From NCBI GenBank assembly GCA_005405945.1, contig BJHW01000002.1:2108001-2172000 (forward strand): DNA of 64,000 bases, read 5' to 3'. This DNA is from Streptomyces violaceusniger. Its GTDB lineage: Bacteria; Actinomycetota; Actinomycetes; Streptomycetales; Streptomycetaceae. Under the pieces are notes generated by a model. It did no database searches. It had not been told where the DNA came from and was given only the letters and a program-made list of their open reading frames with translations. This document shows positions 1-8,964 of the stretch, piece after piece. How positions within the stretch are numbered: position 1 is the stretch's first letter; every line of letters starts with the position of its first letter. Position numbers and translations under genes: made by a program.

Positions 1-443
1 AGTTCCTGATCCATCTGCTCGCCGATGTGACCAGCAAGAACGGCAACCTGCTGCTGAACATCGGCCCCAAGCCCGACGGGACCGTCCCCGCCGTCATGCG
101 GGAGCGGCTGCGTGACATCGGCGCCTGGCTGAGCGTCAACGGCCCGGCGATCTACGGCTCGACGCCGTGGGTACGGGCCGAGGAGGAGGGCAGCGCCCTC
201 GGCATCCGCTACACGGTTACCCCCGGCAAGTTCAACATCATCGTGCTGGGCGCACCCAGCGGCGCCCTGTCGGTGCCCGCCGACATCCCGATCAGCGCCA
301 CCTCGCGGATCGGTCTGCTCGGCCACAAGGGAACCCTGAAGTGGACCCGTAAGGACGGCAGGATCCTCATCGACGTCCCCGCCCGCCTGCCCAGCGCGAT
401 CGCCAACACCTTCACGGTCGAATGGGATCGGGGGCGCGCCTGA
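1..443 (+). CDS. Alpha-L-fucosidase, GH29, C-terminal part (5' end outside window)
   Basis: The reading frame is open from base 3, so the gene begins upstream of the window. The motif NGNLLLNIGPKPDGTV near the start is the hallmark at the end of the GH29 catalytic barrel; it is followed by a short beta-rich domain of about 120 residues ending in FTVEWDRGRA. GH29 enzymes hydrolyse terminal alpha-L-fucosyl residues and are usually secreted. The stop overlaps the ATG of the next gene (TGATG), implying translational coupling with the downstream NEW3-domain proteins and the GH89 enzyme. Family assignment is firm; substrate linkage cannot be judged from this fragment. Confidence 0.88.
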   Translation, partial: FLIHLLADVTSKNGNLLLNIGPKPDGTVPAVMRERLRDIGAWLSVNGPAIYGSTPWVRAEEEGSALGIRYTVTPGKFNIIVLGAPSGALSVPADIPISATSRIGLLGHKGTLKWTRKDGRILIDVPARLPSAIANTFTVEWDRGRA

Positions 444-1372
444 TGACCGGCCTCGACTCCCTCGGACCCACGCTCACCGTGACCACAGTGCCCGCGGACC
501 CGGCCGGCGGCGACACGGTGACGGCCACCGCGCGGCTCACCAACGACTGTCCCTTCCCGCTCCGCGACGCCGTCCTCTACCTGATCGACCCGGGTGCGAC
601 GACGGCCACCAAGACCATCCCCCTCGGCGACCTGCGGCGCGGCGCGAAGGTCAGCCGCAGCTGGCAGACCGCGATGCCCGCCGATGTGGCGGGCGACGTG
701 TCGTTCACCGCGCACCTCGTCTTCGACGTCGACGGCCACAGCTCCGACTGCGCCCGCGCCGCCAGGACCGTCAGCGTCCCCTACGAGCCCAACGGGGTGC
801 GGGAGCCGTACACCGCCTTCGCCACCGCCGACGACGCCGAGTTCGGCCAGTACGCCCCCGGCCAGTTGGTGATCTGGGCCGGTGGCCGGGACCTGTCCGG
901 CGGCACCGACGAGAAGGGAGTCGTCTACCTCCCCGGTGCAGCCGCCGAGTCCTGCGTGGTGCAGGTCAGGACGGTCGGCCTCACCGGCAGCGACAACCCC
1001 AGCGCCAAGTCGGGCCTGGCCGTCGCCAACGACCTGACCGCACCCGGCAAGGGCGGCTACGCGGTGCTGACCATGTCCGCCCGGTACGGCCTCGAATTCA
1101 TGACGGACAGCGACGGGGACGGACACCTGGACACCTGGGCCGGGGGCGGCGGCTCCTACCACCCCGCCTGGCTGCGCCTGGTGCGCTCGGGCACCACCTG
1201 CACCGCGTACGCCACCGGCAACGGGCTGGCGTGGGAGCGGATCGGCACCGCGACCGTTGCGTCGGCGAGTGGCGCCGGGGACGCGGGACTCGTCGCCAGC
1301 GCCGTCAATGCCAACTACCCGGGCACCACCGTCCGGGCGGTCTTCGACCACTTCTCGGTGGAGGCGCCATGA
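443..1372 (+). CDS. NEW3-type plus concanavalin-like accessory protein
   Basis: I chose the ATG at 443, which overlaps the fucosidase stop, over the in-frame ATG at 422; the product is about 309 residues. Residues about 10-115 look like a NEW3 domain (NPCBM-associated, common at the end of secreted alpha-galactosidases): LTVTTVPADPAGG, then LTNDCPFPLRDAVLYL. The C-terminal half (DAEFGQY to FDHFSVEAP), with NDLTAPGKGGYAVL and SDSDGDGHLDTW-type stretches, resembles the jelly-roll modules attached to secreted glycosidases. There is no signal peptide and no catalytic domain. A similar jelly roll ends the GH89 protein downstream. It may be a binding module split from a larger hydrolase; function is inferred from context only. 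Confidence 0.72.
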   Translation: MTGLDSLGPTLTVTTVPADPAGGDTVTATARLTNDCPFPLRDAVLYLIDPGATTATKTIPLGDLRRGAKVSRSWQTAMPADVAGDVSFTAHLVFDVDGHSSDCARAARTVSVPYEPNGVREPYTAFATADDAEFGQYAPGQLVIWAGGRDLSGGTDEKGVVYLPGAAAESCVVQVRTVGLTGSDNPSAKSGLAVANDLTAPGKGGYAVLTMSARYGLEFMTDSDGDGHLDTWAGGGGSYHPAWLRLVRSGTTCTAYATGNGLAWERIGTATVASASGAGDAGLVASAVNANYPGTTVRAVFDHFSVEAP

Positions 1373-2271
1373 GCGGCCACGTGTACCGGCCCGACGAGGA
1401 CTTCCTCACCCCACCCGTCTCCCTCACGGTGACCCCGCCCGCGCCGCGGCCCGGTGAGCCGGTCACCCTGACCGCCACCCTGACCAACACCGCCCGCGTC
1501 CCGCTGCGCAACGCCGTGCTCTACCTGTCCGTGGACGGTGGCGGCGGGCGGCCGGCCGGCTTGGGGGACGTGGCGCCCGGCGCCACCGTGACCCGGACCC
1601 GGCAGACCCGGCTCGCGGACGACGCCGAGGGCGTGGTTTCCTTCACCGCGCACGCGGTCTTCGACGTCCACCGCACCGGTGCCGACTGCACCCGCGCCGG
1701 CTCGTCGGTGCGGCTGCCGAACCTGTCGCTCGCCGGTGCCTTCGACAACGCGGGCATCGCCTCCGACGACGCCCTCACGGTCGCCGACATCGACGGGTCG
1801 CGGTCCAGCCTGTCCGCGCAGGCCCTGGGCTCGGTCGGGCTGACGCCGGGGGCGGTGGTGACGTACGACGGGACAGCCTTCACCTGGCCGGACACCCAGC
1901 CGGGGAACAACGACAACGCCGTCGCCTCCGGGCAGACCGTGCTGCTGTCCGGCTCGGGCTCCCGGCTGGCCTTCCTCGGTACCAGCACCTGGGGCGTGGG
2001 CAAGGGCGAGGGAGCCGTCGTCTACGCCGACGGCACGCGGCAGGCGTTCTCCGTCGCCGTCCCGGACTGGTACGGGGCCAACAGCTCCGCCTCGGTGGTG
2101 GTGCCGTACCGCCACATCTCCACCGGCCGGGACGACACCCCGGTCAGCCTCTACGCGTTCGACGTCGGGCTGCAGGGCAAGGAGGTGCGCGCCGTCGTGC
2201 TGCCGAAGGTCAGCGACGGCCTGCAATCGGGCGTCCCCGCCCTGCACATCTTCGCGATGACACTCGCCTGA
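1369..2271 (+). CDS. Second NEW3-domain accessory protein
   Basis: The ATG at 1369 overlaps the previous stop (ATGA) and gives about 300 residues; the frame is open further upstream but without a better start. Residues about 15-120 repeat the NEW3 pattern of the preceding protein (VTLTATLTNTARVPLRNAVLYL against VTATARLTNDCPFPLRDAVLYL), so the two genes share an ancestral module. The C-terminal 180 residues (FDNAGIASDD, YDGTAFTWPDTQPGNNDNAV) match the all-beta domain found at the C-terminus of many actinobacterial glycosidases. No signal peptide or catalytic residues are visible. Coupled to its neighbours in a fucosidase/hexosaminidase operon; a carbohydrate-binding role is inferred. Confidence 0.7.
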   Translation: MSGHVYRPDEDFLTPPVSLTVTPPAPRPGEPVTLTATLTNTARVPLRNAVLYLSVDGGGGRPAGLGDVAPGATVTRTRQTRLADDAEGVVSFTAHAVFDVHRTGADCTRAGSSVRLPNLSLAGAFDNAGIASDDALTVADIDGSRSSLSAQALGSVGLTPGAVVTYDGTAFTWPDTQPGNNDNAVASGQTVLLSGSGSRLAFLGTSTWGVGKGEGAVVYADGTRQAFSVAVPDWYGANSSASVVVPYRHISTGRDDTPVSLYAFDVGLQGKEVRAVVLPKVSDGLQSGVPALHIFAMTLA

Positions 2272-2281
2272 AAGGACATTC

Positions 2282-4864
2282 ATGAACAGCAAGGAAGGCG
2301 TCAGCCGCAGACGAGTGCTGACCGGAGCGGCCGCCGTGGGCGGCGCGTTGCTGCTGGCGCAGGCGCAGGCGCAGGCGCAGGCGCAGGCGCAGGCGCAGGC
2401 GCAGGCGCAGGCCGCCCGGGCGGCCGCCGAGAGCGGGAGCGCCGGGCCCTTCGACACGGCACCGGCCGCCGCCGCGCTGCGGCGGCTGGTGCCCGGTCAT
2501 CACCAGCAGGTCACGCTGCGCGCGGTGGCGGCCGGCGGCGGCGACCACTACCGGGTCACCGGCCGGGCCGGGAGCATCACGGTGGAGGGCACCAGCCCCG
2601 CCGTACTGCTCACCGGGTTCAACCGGTACCTCGCCGAGGCCGCGAAGGCCGACATCTCCTGGAACGGCGAGCAGCTGAACCTGCCCCGGCTGCTGCCCGC
2701 GCCCGGCGCGGAGATCACGGGAGCGGTGCATGTCGCCCACCGGTTCGCGTACAACGACACCAACGAGGGCTACACCGGCGCCTACCGGGACTGGAAGGCA
2801 TGGGAGCGCGAGATCGACGTGCTCGCGCTGCACGGCATCAACGAGGTGCTCGTGTACATCGGCGCGGACGCCGTCTACTACGACACCTTCCGGGACTTCG
2901 GCTATTCGGACACCGAGCTGCGGGCCTGGATCCCCGCCCCCTCCCACCAGCCCTGGTGGCTGCTGCAGAACATGTCGGGGTTCGGCGGTCCGGTGTCCAA
3001 GCAGCTCATCGACCAGCGGGCCGCCCTGGCCAAGAAGATCGCGGGCCGGGTGCGGGAACTCGGCATGACCCCTGTGCTGCCCGGCTACTTCGGCACCGTA
3101 CCGGACGACTTCCAGGCCAAGAACCCCGGCGCGTCGCTGGTCGCCCAAGGCACCTGGGGCGCCTTCAAGCGACCCGACTGGCTCGATCCGCGCACGGACC
3201 TCTTCGCCGAGGTCGCCGCCACCTTCTACCGGCACCAGCGGAAACGCTACGGCGACAGCTCGATGTACAAGATGGACCTGCTGCACGAGGGCGGCAACGC
3301 CGGTGACGTGCCGGTCGACGAGGCGGCCAAGGCCGTCGAGGCGGCGCTTCGGAAGGCACACCCCGGGGCGGTCTGGGCGATCCTGGGTTGGCAGACCAAT
3401 CCGAGCCGGGAGATCCTCCGCGCGGTCGACAAGAGTCGGATGCTCGTCGTCGACGGCCTGTCCGACCGCTACACCACCGTCACCGACCGGGAGAGCGACT
3501 GGGACGGCACCCCGTACGCCTTCGGCTCCATCTGGAACTTCGGCGGTCACACCCCGATCGGTGCCAACGCGCCCGACTGGGTGGAGTGGTATCCGAAGTG
3601 GCGGGACACGTCGGGCAGCGCGCTCGCCGGGATCGCGATGATGCCGGAGGGCGCCGACAACAACCCCGCGGCGATGGCCCTGATCACCGAGCTGGCCTGG
3701 ACTCCCGGCACCATCGGCCTCGACGACTGGTTCGCCTCGTATGCCACCTCCCGGTACGGCGGGGAGGACCCGCACGCCGTCGCCGCCTGGAAGGCGATCC
3801 GTGACACCGCGTACAACATGAGCCGCGCGGACGCGTGGAGCGAGGCGCCCGACGGGCTGTTCGGCGCCCGGCCGAGCCTGAGCGCCAATAAGGCCGCCGC
3901 CTGGGGCCCGGAGACCGACCGCTACGACACCACGGCCTTCGACGCGGCGCTCACCGAACTGCTCCAGGTCGCGCCGGAGCTGCGCGACAGCTCGGCCTAC
4001 CGGTACGACCTGGCCGACGTGACCCGTCAGGTGCTCTCCAACCGCAGCCGGATGCTGCTGCCCCAGCTCAAGGCCGCGTACGAGGCCGGGGACCGCCGCC
4101 GCTTCGACCGGCTCACCAGGACCTGGCTCAGCTGGATGAAGCTGATGGACAAGGTGCTGGCCACCAGCGCCCAGCACCTGCTCGGACGGTGGCTGGCCGA
4201 CGCCCGCTCCTGGGGCGCCACCCAGGCGGAGAAGGACCAGCTGGAGTACGACGCACGGTCGATCATCACCACCTGGGGCGGCCGGGCCAGCAGCGAGGAG
4301 GGGCTGCACGACTACGCCAACCGGGAGTGGTCCGGGCTGCTCAGCGGCCTCTACCACCTCCGCTGGAGGACGTACTTCGACGAGTTGTCCGCAGCGCTCG
4401 CGGCCGACCGGCAGCCGGCCCAGATCGACTGGTTCGCGCTGGAGGACCGCTGGGCGCACCGGCACGACAGCTACCCGGTGCGGCCGTCGGGCGACATCCA
4501 CAAGCTGGCCCGGCAGGTGCGGGACACCCTGACCGCGGATCCCCACCAGGTGGCGCTGACCGCGTCCGCCGATCGGGGAGCGGTGGCCGAGGGCCGCCCG
4601 GTCACGGTCACCGTGTCGCTCACCAACCGCAATGGATTCGGTACGGCGACGGATGTGAGGCTGTCGGTGGACGCGCCGGAGGGATGGCCGCCGAGCCGGT
4701 CGGCACGACCACCGCGGCGTCCGTCGCTCCGGGCGAGACATTCTCGGCGACCTTCCGGGTCACCCTCACCGCGACCGCCGGGGCGCTGGTCTCCCGGATG
4801 CCGGTGGGCGCCTCCTACCGGACCGGCGGCTCGCGGGGCTCGGCCGCGGCGGCGGTCCGCCTGA
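2282..4864 (+). CDS. Alpha-N-acetylglucosaminidase, GH89 (3' end frameshifted)
   Basis: ATG at 2282 follows AAAGGA. The N-terminus SRRRVLTGAAAVGG is a Tat signal, extended by nine Ala-Gln dipeptides. The catalytic region is a recognisable NAGLU-type GH89 enzyme: RFAYNDTNEGYTGAYRDWKAWE, GINEVLVYIG, LPGYFGTVP, LLHEGGNAGD, SIWNFGGHTPIG and MMPEGADNNPAAM. Glutamates in the HEGGN and PEGADNN motifs are plausible catalytic residues by family analogy. It removes terminal alpha-linked GlcNAc, for instance from mucin-type or heparan-type glycans. After residue about 800 the frame turns into arginine/proline-rich nonsense; adding one G after GGATGG near 4686 restores the NEW3 and jelly-roll domains of the next entry. 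The pairing with GH29 suggests attack on fucosylated, GlcNAc-capped glycans. Confidence 0.85.
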   Translation: MNSKEGVSRRRVLTGAAAVGGALLLAQAQAQAQAQAQAQAQAQAARAAAESGSAGPFDTAPAAAALRRLVPGHHQQVTLRAVAAGGGDHYRVTGRAGSITVEGTSPAVLLTGFNRYLAEAAKADISWNGEQLNLPRLLPAPGAEITGAVHVAHRFAYNDTNEGYTGAYRDWKAWEREIDVLALHGINEVLVYIGADAVYYDTFRDFGYSDTELRAWIPAPSHQPWWLLQNMSGFGGPVSKQLIDQRAALAKKIAGRVRELGMTPVLPGYFGTVPDDFQAKNPGASLVAQGTWGAFKRPDWLDPRTDLFAEVAATFYRHQRKRYGDSSMYKMDLLHEGGNAGDVPVDEAAKAVEAALRKAHPGAVWAILGWQTNPSREILRAVDKSRMLVVDGLSDRYTTVTDRESDWDGTPYAFGSIWNFGGHTPIGANAPDWVEWYPKWRDTSGSALAGIAMMPEGADNNPAAMALITELAWTPGTIGLDDWFASYATSRYGGEDPHAVAAWKAIRDTAYNMSRADAWSEAPDGLFGARPSLSANKAAAWGPETDRYDTTAFDAALTELLQVAPELRDSSAYRYDLADVTRQVLSNRSRMLLPQLKAAYEAGDRRRFDRLTRTWLSWMKLMDKVLATSAQHLLGRWLADARSWGATQAEKDQLEYDARSIITTWGGRASSEEGLHDYANREWSGLLSGLYHLRWRTYFDELSAALAADRQPAQIDWFALEDRWAHRHDSYPVRPSGDIHKLARQVRDTLTADPHQVALTASADRGAVAEGRPVTVTVSLTNRNGFGTATDVRLSVDAPEGWPPSRSARPPRRPSLRARHSRRPSGSPSPRPPGRWSPGCRWAPPTGPAARGARPRRRSA
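2357..2410 (+). repeat. (GCGCAG)9 tandem hexanucleotide inside a signal peptide
   Basis: Nine exact copies of GCGCAG encode (Ala-Gln)9 directly after the hydrophobic core of the Tat signal of the GH89 protein. Because the unit is six bases, gain or loss of copies would keep the frame and only change the length of the segment before the expected signal-peptidase site. Confidence 0.9.
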
Positions 4865-5448
4865 TGGCGGGCACCGGTGTACAACCGCCTTACCGGACCA
4901 CGTCCTTCAACGACGCCGTCTTCGGCCAGTCGGGGGACGGACTCGCCATCGAGGGCGCGGGCGCCGATCTGTGGGGTGACACCAACGAGTTCGGCACGAT
5001 CCACCGGGCAGCCGCCTTCGGTGCCGCCTCGGTGGCCACGGTCCAGGTCACCTCGCAGGACAGCACGGGCGGCTGGGCCCGCGCCGGGCTGATGGCCCGT
5101 AACGACCTCTCCGCGAACGGCGACGGCGGCGGCACGGCCGGGTACGTCAATCTGGCGGTCACCCCGTCCAACGGCTGTGCGCTGTCCTGGGACTCCGACG
5201 GCAACGGGAAGTTCGACTCCATCGAACTGGCCGGCTCCCTCACCGCCCCGGTGCATCTGCGGCTGACCCGCTCCGGCAACGTCTATACCGGCGAGTGCAG
5301 CAGTGACGGCGTCTCCTGGACCACGGTCGGCACGGCCAACCCCGGCGGTGTCGCCGACGTCCAGGACATCGGAGTGTTCATGACGGCCGCCAACGGCTGG
5401 ACGGGCACCCGCGGGATCGCTGCCTTCCAAGGCTTCTCCGTCACCTGA
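4684..5448 (+). pseudogene. C-terminal NEW3 and jelly-roll domains of the GH89 gene, out of frame
   Basis: In the frame ending at the TGA of 5448 the sequence continues the interrupted NEW3 domain (AAEPVGTTTAASVAPGETF) and then a jelly-roll module (NDAVFGQSGDGLAIEGAG, SWDSDGNGKFDSIEL, GIAAFQGFSVT) closely similar to the one in the protein at 443-1372. One missing base near 4686 separates it from the GH89 part, so the intended protein spans 2282-5448 (about 1,055 residues). Either a sequencing error or a recent frameshift. Confidence 0.7.
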
Positions 5449-5774
5449 GCGGTGGCTCGAAAGCACCGCGAGGACGAGGACCAGCCGGGCACACGCGGTA
5501 CGGACGGCGGCGAGCCCGATCGACACAGCAAGCTACGGGTGGACCTCGAGCCACATTCGGCTGTCCTCTTCGACTGCTGGGGCCGGCGGCCGCAAAGTCG
5601 GCGGTGGCGCGGCGGCCCGCCCCCGCTCCTTCCTCGTGCTGCGGGCCAAGGCCACCAAGGCCGGACTGATCGGCAACACGGCAACCGCTCCGGGATGCGC
5701 ACCGCCACCGCGTTGGCGAGCTCCTCTCGCGCGGATCGGGGCCGCTGCCGTTCGGTGAGCGGCCCCGAGCAGCG
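5449..5774. other. Intergenic, convergent; nothing recognised
   Basis: Lies between the converging GH89 gene and the small secreted-protein gene. I see no convincing coding region or strong terminator hairpin. Confidence 0.4.
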
Positions 5775-6275
5775 TCAGGAAGAGATGACGGGGCCGTTGG
5801 GGACAGCGTCCAACACGACCGCGCTCACAGTGACGATCTTGTCCCAGTCGAAGGAGTACTTGTCGAACACCGCCGCGCTGGTGATCCCGCGCTTGATGCC
5901 GTTGCTGACAAGGTAAACGGTGGCTGAGGACGGGGACTTGGCCAACATGGCGCCGTCCGACAGGTTGCCGCCGTCGTCGATCCTGTCGATGTCGATCACG
6001 TTCTGAATTCCGTCCCAGCTGCGGAACAGATTGAAGTACGTGGCCTCATTGGGGATCCCGCGGCGCTTGCCGTCGAGGACCAGGTAGACGGCGGAGCTGT
6101 TCACCGTCTTGATGCGGTAACCATTGAGTTCCGGGTGTTCGCCCTGGATCTGTGCGGACGAGTTCTGTGTAGCGGCTGCTGCTCCGGTGGCGTGCGCCGC
6201 GGGAGATGCGACGAGTCCGAGCAGGGCGGCCACTACCAGGCTGACCGCGCCGAGTAAGGCGCGTCTTCGGGCCAT
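5775..6275 (-). CDS. Small secreted protein with two VYLV-x-G-x-xRGI repeats
   Basis: The ATG at 6275 is preceded by GGAGG at good spacing; longer upstream extensions lack a ribosome site. The 166-residue product starts with RRR and a long hydrophobic stretch ending AAHA, a classic signal peptide. The mature part holds two diverged copies of about 45 residues: SSAVYLVLDGKRRGIPNEATYFNLF and SATVYLVSNGIKRGITSAAVFDKY, each followed by WD-(G/K)-I and a valine-rich strand. Such repeats occur in Streptomyces secreted proteins of unknown role. Probably monocistronic, divergent from the desaturase gene. No enzyme motif is visible. Confidence 0.75.
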   Translation of the reverse strand: MARRRALLGAVSLVVAALLGLVASPAAHATGAAAATQNSSAQIQGEHPELNGYRIKTVNSSAVYLVLDGKRRGIPNEATYFNLFRSWDGIQNVIDIDRIDDGGNLSDGAMLAKSPSSATVYLVSNGIKRGITSAAVFDKYSFDWDKIVTVSAVVLDAVPNGPVISS

Positions 6276-6627
6276 GTGTCCTCCAAAAGATCGGGAGAGT
6301 ATCCGGACCGGGGCGAGGACTGCCGCCGATCCGGGGGGCACACAGAGTGAATGATGGAGGGATGCCTGGCGGATAATCCTCACGCATCGGATGCTGCGGG
6401 GGAAAGGCCAATGCGAGTCACACTCGATACCCCACTGCGAATCATGCCCGCGTAGCCCTGCGCGCCGTGACGCGGGCGGCGGGCCGGGGGTGTCGCTGGC
6501 CCCCTTCGGGGCCCTGGGGCTGGCCCCCGTATGGCCGGGGTGTTGACGCCATGGCGCCGCATGGTCCCCGGTCCGTACGTTTAAGCAGGTCAAAGCGTTG
6601 CTGACCGATTCAGGACCGGAGTCTTCC
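6276..6627. other. Divergent intergenic region with a GC hairpin
   Basis: Separates the divergent secreted-protein and desaturase genes and should hold both promoters. A perfect hairpin GGCCCC-CTTC-GGGGCC lies at 6498-6513. No operator palindrome stands out. Confidence 0.35.
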
Positions 6628-7680
6628 ATGTCTCAGACCGCCGCGCTGTCCCTGTCCACCGCACCTGTCGGCGCCGCCGCGCGGCAGGGGAGTGAGTTCG
6701 CTCCCCTGTTGCGGAAGGTCAGGGGACAGGGGCTGCTGGAGCGTCGTAAGGGCTGGTACGTGCGGATGATTACCGTGAACCTCCTCGCCCTGGCCGCCGT
6801 GGTGACGGGGTTCGTCCTCGCCGGAGACACCTGGTGGACGCTGCTGCTCGCCGCGCCGCTCGCCATCCTGTCCGCCCGTACCGCCTACGTCGGCCACGAC
6901 GCCGGGCATGCCCAGATCGCCGTCGGCCGCCGGGCGAACCGCGCCATCGGACTCCTCCACGGCAATCTGCTCCTGGGCATGAGCTACGCGTGGTGGAACG
7001 ACAAGCACAACCGGCACCACGCCAACCCCAACCACATCGAGAAGGATCCGGACGTCGGCGCCGGAGCACTCGTGTGGACCGCGGAGCAGGCCGCTGTGCG
7101 CCGTGGATTCGCCCGCTGGGTCACCCGCCACCAGGCCTGGCTGTTCTTCCCGATGCTGCTGCTGGAAGGCATCGCCCTGAAGGTGAGCAGTGTCCAGGAC
7201 CTGCGGCGGCAGCCGGTGCGCGAGCGGGCGGTCGAGGGCGCGCTGCTGGCGCTGCACGCGGCCGGTTACGGTGCCCTGCTGCTCACCTGCCTGCCGGTGG
7301 GGAAGGCCATCGCGTTCGCACTGCTCCACCAGGCGCTCTTCGGGCTCCACCTGGGAATGGCCTTCGCGCCCAACCATAAGGGCATGGACATGCCCGACCC
7401 TGCGGGCGAGCGCTGGGGCCATCTGCGCCGCCAGGTCCTGACCTCGCGGAACGTTAGGGGCGGGCCGGTCACGGACTGGCTCCTCGGCGGGCTGAACTAC
7501 CAGATCGAACACCACCTCTTCCCGAACATGCCCAGGCCCCACCTCAGGCTCGTACAGCCTCTGGTCCGGGAACACTGCCGCGACCTCGGGCTCTTGTACG
7601 CCGAGACCGGGCTGCTCGACTCGTACCGGCAAGGGCTGCGGCACATGCACACGGTCGGCGGTGCGGCCCGGCCGGAATGA
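6628..7680 (+). CDS. Membrane fatty acid desaturase (acyl-lipid/acyl-CoA type)
   Basis: I start at the ATG of 6628 (MSQTAALSLST, 350 residues) rather than the in-frame TTG at 6598. The three diagnostic histidine boxes are present: HDAGH (residues about 90-94), HNRHH (127-131) and QIEHH (about 292-296), which bind the di-iron centre. Hydrophobic segments lie around residues 50-85, 135-155 and 205-235. The last box with Q-x-x-HH places it with front-end-like or omega-type membrane desaturases. It would insert a double bond into membrane acyl chains using O2 and a ferredoxin-type donor. No electron-transfer partner lies beside it. Confidence 0.9.
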   Translation: MSQTAALSLSTAPVGAAARQGSEFAPLLRKVRGQGLLERRKGWYVRMITVNLLALAAVVTGFVLAGDTWWTLLLAAPLAILSARTAYVGHDAGHAQIAVGRRANRAIGLLHGNLLLGMSYAWWNDKHNRHHANPNHIEKDPDVGAGALVWTAEQAAVRRGFARWVTRHQAWLFFPMLLLEGIALKVSSVQDLRRQPVRERAVEGALLALHAAGYGALLLTCLPVGKAIAFALLHQALFGLHLGMAFAPNHKGMDMPDPAGERWGHLRRQVLTSRNVRGGPVTDWLLGGLNYQIEHHLFPNMPRPHLRLVQPLVREHCRDLGLLYAETGLLDSYRQGLRHMHTVGGAARPE

Positions 7681-8172
7681 GAGCGCCGTCGGCTGCGGGG
7701 CCACGGGGCCACGGGGCCGGTCCGGGCTCGGATGCTGTTGCCTTTCCGGACGTGATCGACGCGTTTTCCGCTGGTCGCGGATGGGAGTGATGGTTTCGTG
7801 GGAGTGGTGGCGTGTCGGGTCGTCGCTCGCCGGGAGGCCGCTGATGCCGTCGGTTGTCGGACTGCTGGAGCAGTACGAGCTCGCCGCTCGAACGTCGTGT
7901 GGACGGCGTGGCGACCACGCACGGGTTCCCCGGGGAGAGCTTGTCGCAGGATGCGGTCGGTCAGTTCGATTCCGCATGACGGGCAGGTATCCACGGGTGC
8001 ACCAGCGACGAGGTCGTACGCCGGGCCCTGTTCCCAGTGGTCGGGGAGAAGACGCTGCGCGAGCCGGCCGCCGAGGCGAAGGCGAACGACATCACACACC
8101 CCCGAGAGAACCCAGCAGTCCGTGGGGACTCATCTCGCCCGGCCAATGGTCCAAAACCGGCGACTATGCCGC
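7681..8172. other. Gene-poor stretch with transposase relics
   Basis: No intact gene. It starts with tandem GGGGCCAC units after the desaturase stop (about 7697-7720) and contains the Tn3-type relic listed separately. The stretch at about 7843-7900 (PSVVGLLEQYELAAR, then RVDGVA in the next frame) may be a second decayed mobile-element protein, but this is weak. Confidence 0.4.
8007..8090 (+). mobile_element. Short relic of Tn3-family transposase
   Basis: About 84 bases align almost base for base with 46195-46277 inside the Tn3-family transposase of this window: both read GACGAGGTCGTACGCCGGG, then a few substitutions, then GTGGTCGGGGAGAAGAC, and end GAGGCGAAGGCGAACGA. It encodes the segment DEVVRR-LFPVVGEKTLRE. 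Nothing else of the element remains here, so it is an old insertion reduced to a fragment. Confidence 0.75.
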
Positions 8173-8964
8173 TTACTGGGTGGGCTCGCGGTTGTAGAGC
8201 TTCCTGGCCCACAGGTAGCCGCCCAGGGTGATCAGGGTGCACCAGCCGATGGCAAGAATCGCGTTGTTGCCGATCGGGGTGTCCATCAGCAGCCCGCGCA
8301 GGGTCTCGATGAACGGGGTGAACGGCTGGTAGTCGGCGAACCATTTGAGCTCGCCGGGCATCGAGTCGGTGGGGACGAATCCGCTGCCCATCATCGGCAG
8401 GATCATCAGTGGCGTCAGCATGTTGCTCGCGGCCGCGACGCTCTTGGCCATGATGGCCAGCGCCACCGACAGCCAGGTGAGCGCGAAGATGATCAGCACG
8501 AGCACGGCGATCACGCCGAGCCATTCACCGAAGCCGGCGGTGGGATCGAAGCCCACCAGCAGTGCGACGCCGGTGACGATGGCCATGCTCAGCAGGGTCT
8601 GGGCCAGGCTGCCCAGCACGTGACCGGTGAGCACTGAGACCCGGGCGATGGCCATGGTGCGGAACCGGGCGACGATGCCCTCGGTCATGTCGATGGCCAC
8701 CGAGATCGCGGTGCCCTGGGCCGCGGTGGCCGCGGTCATCAGGATGACGCCGGGGACGACGTAGTTCACGTAGGCGTCCCGGCCGCCCGAGGGCCCGCCG
8801 AGGCCGCTGCCGAGGATGCCGCCGAGGACGTAGACGAACAGCAGCAGGAAGACCACCGGGACCCCGGCGGCGGTGAGGGTGAGCGTCGGGTAGCGCAGCA
8901 TGTGCCGCAATTGGCGGCGCAGCATGGTCGCCGAGTCGGTGAAGGCGTGGGTGGCGGTGCTCAT
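8173..8964 (-). CDS. ABC-2 type exporter permease (DrrB-like)
   Basis: The 263-residue product has the usual length and about six hydrophobic segments (VVFLLLFVYVLGGILG, VVPGVILMTAATAAQ, LLSMAIVTGVALLVG, VIAVLVLIIFALTWLS, LTPLMILPMMGSGFV, NAILAIGWCTLITLGGYLW). The central DMTEGIVARFRTM is the conserved cytosolic motif of daunorubicin-resistance-type permeases. ATG at 8964 overlaps the stop of the ATPase gene, so the two are co-translated and form a DrrAB-type drug or lipid exporter. Likely controlled by the divergent GbsR/MarR-type regulator at 10125. Confidence 0.9.
   Translation of the reverse strand: MSTATHAFTDSATMLRRQLRHMLRYPTLTLTAAGVPVVFLLLFVYVLGGILGSGLGGPSGGRDAYVNYVVPGVILMTAATAAQGTAISVAIDMTEGIVARFRTMAIARVSVLTGHVLGSLAQTLLSMAIVTGVALLVGFDPTAGFGEWLGVIAVLVLIIFALTWLSVALAIMAKSVAAASNMLTPLMILPMMGSGFVPTDSMPGELKWFADYQPFTPFIETLRGLLMDTPIGNNAILAIGWCTLITLGGYLWARKLYNREPTQ

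Noticed and set aside
2210..4741. Very long minus-strand open frame antisense to GH89
   Set aside because: Arginine/glycine/valine-rich composition without domains; it mirrors the strong GH89 gene and is a high-GC artefact.
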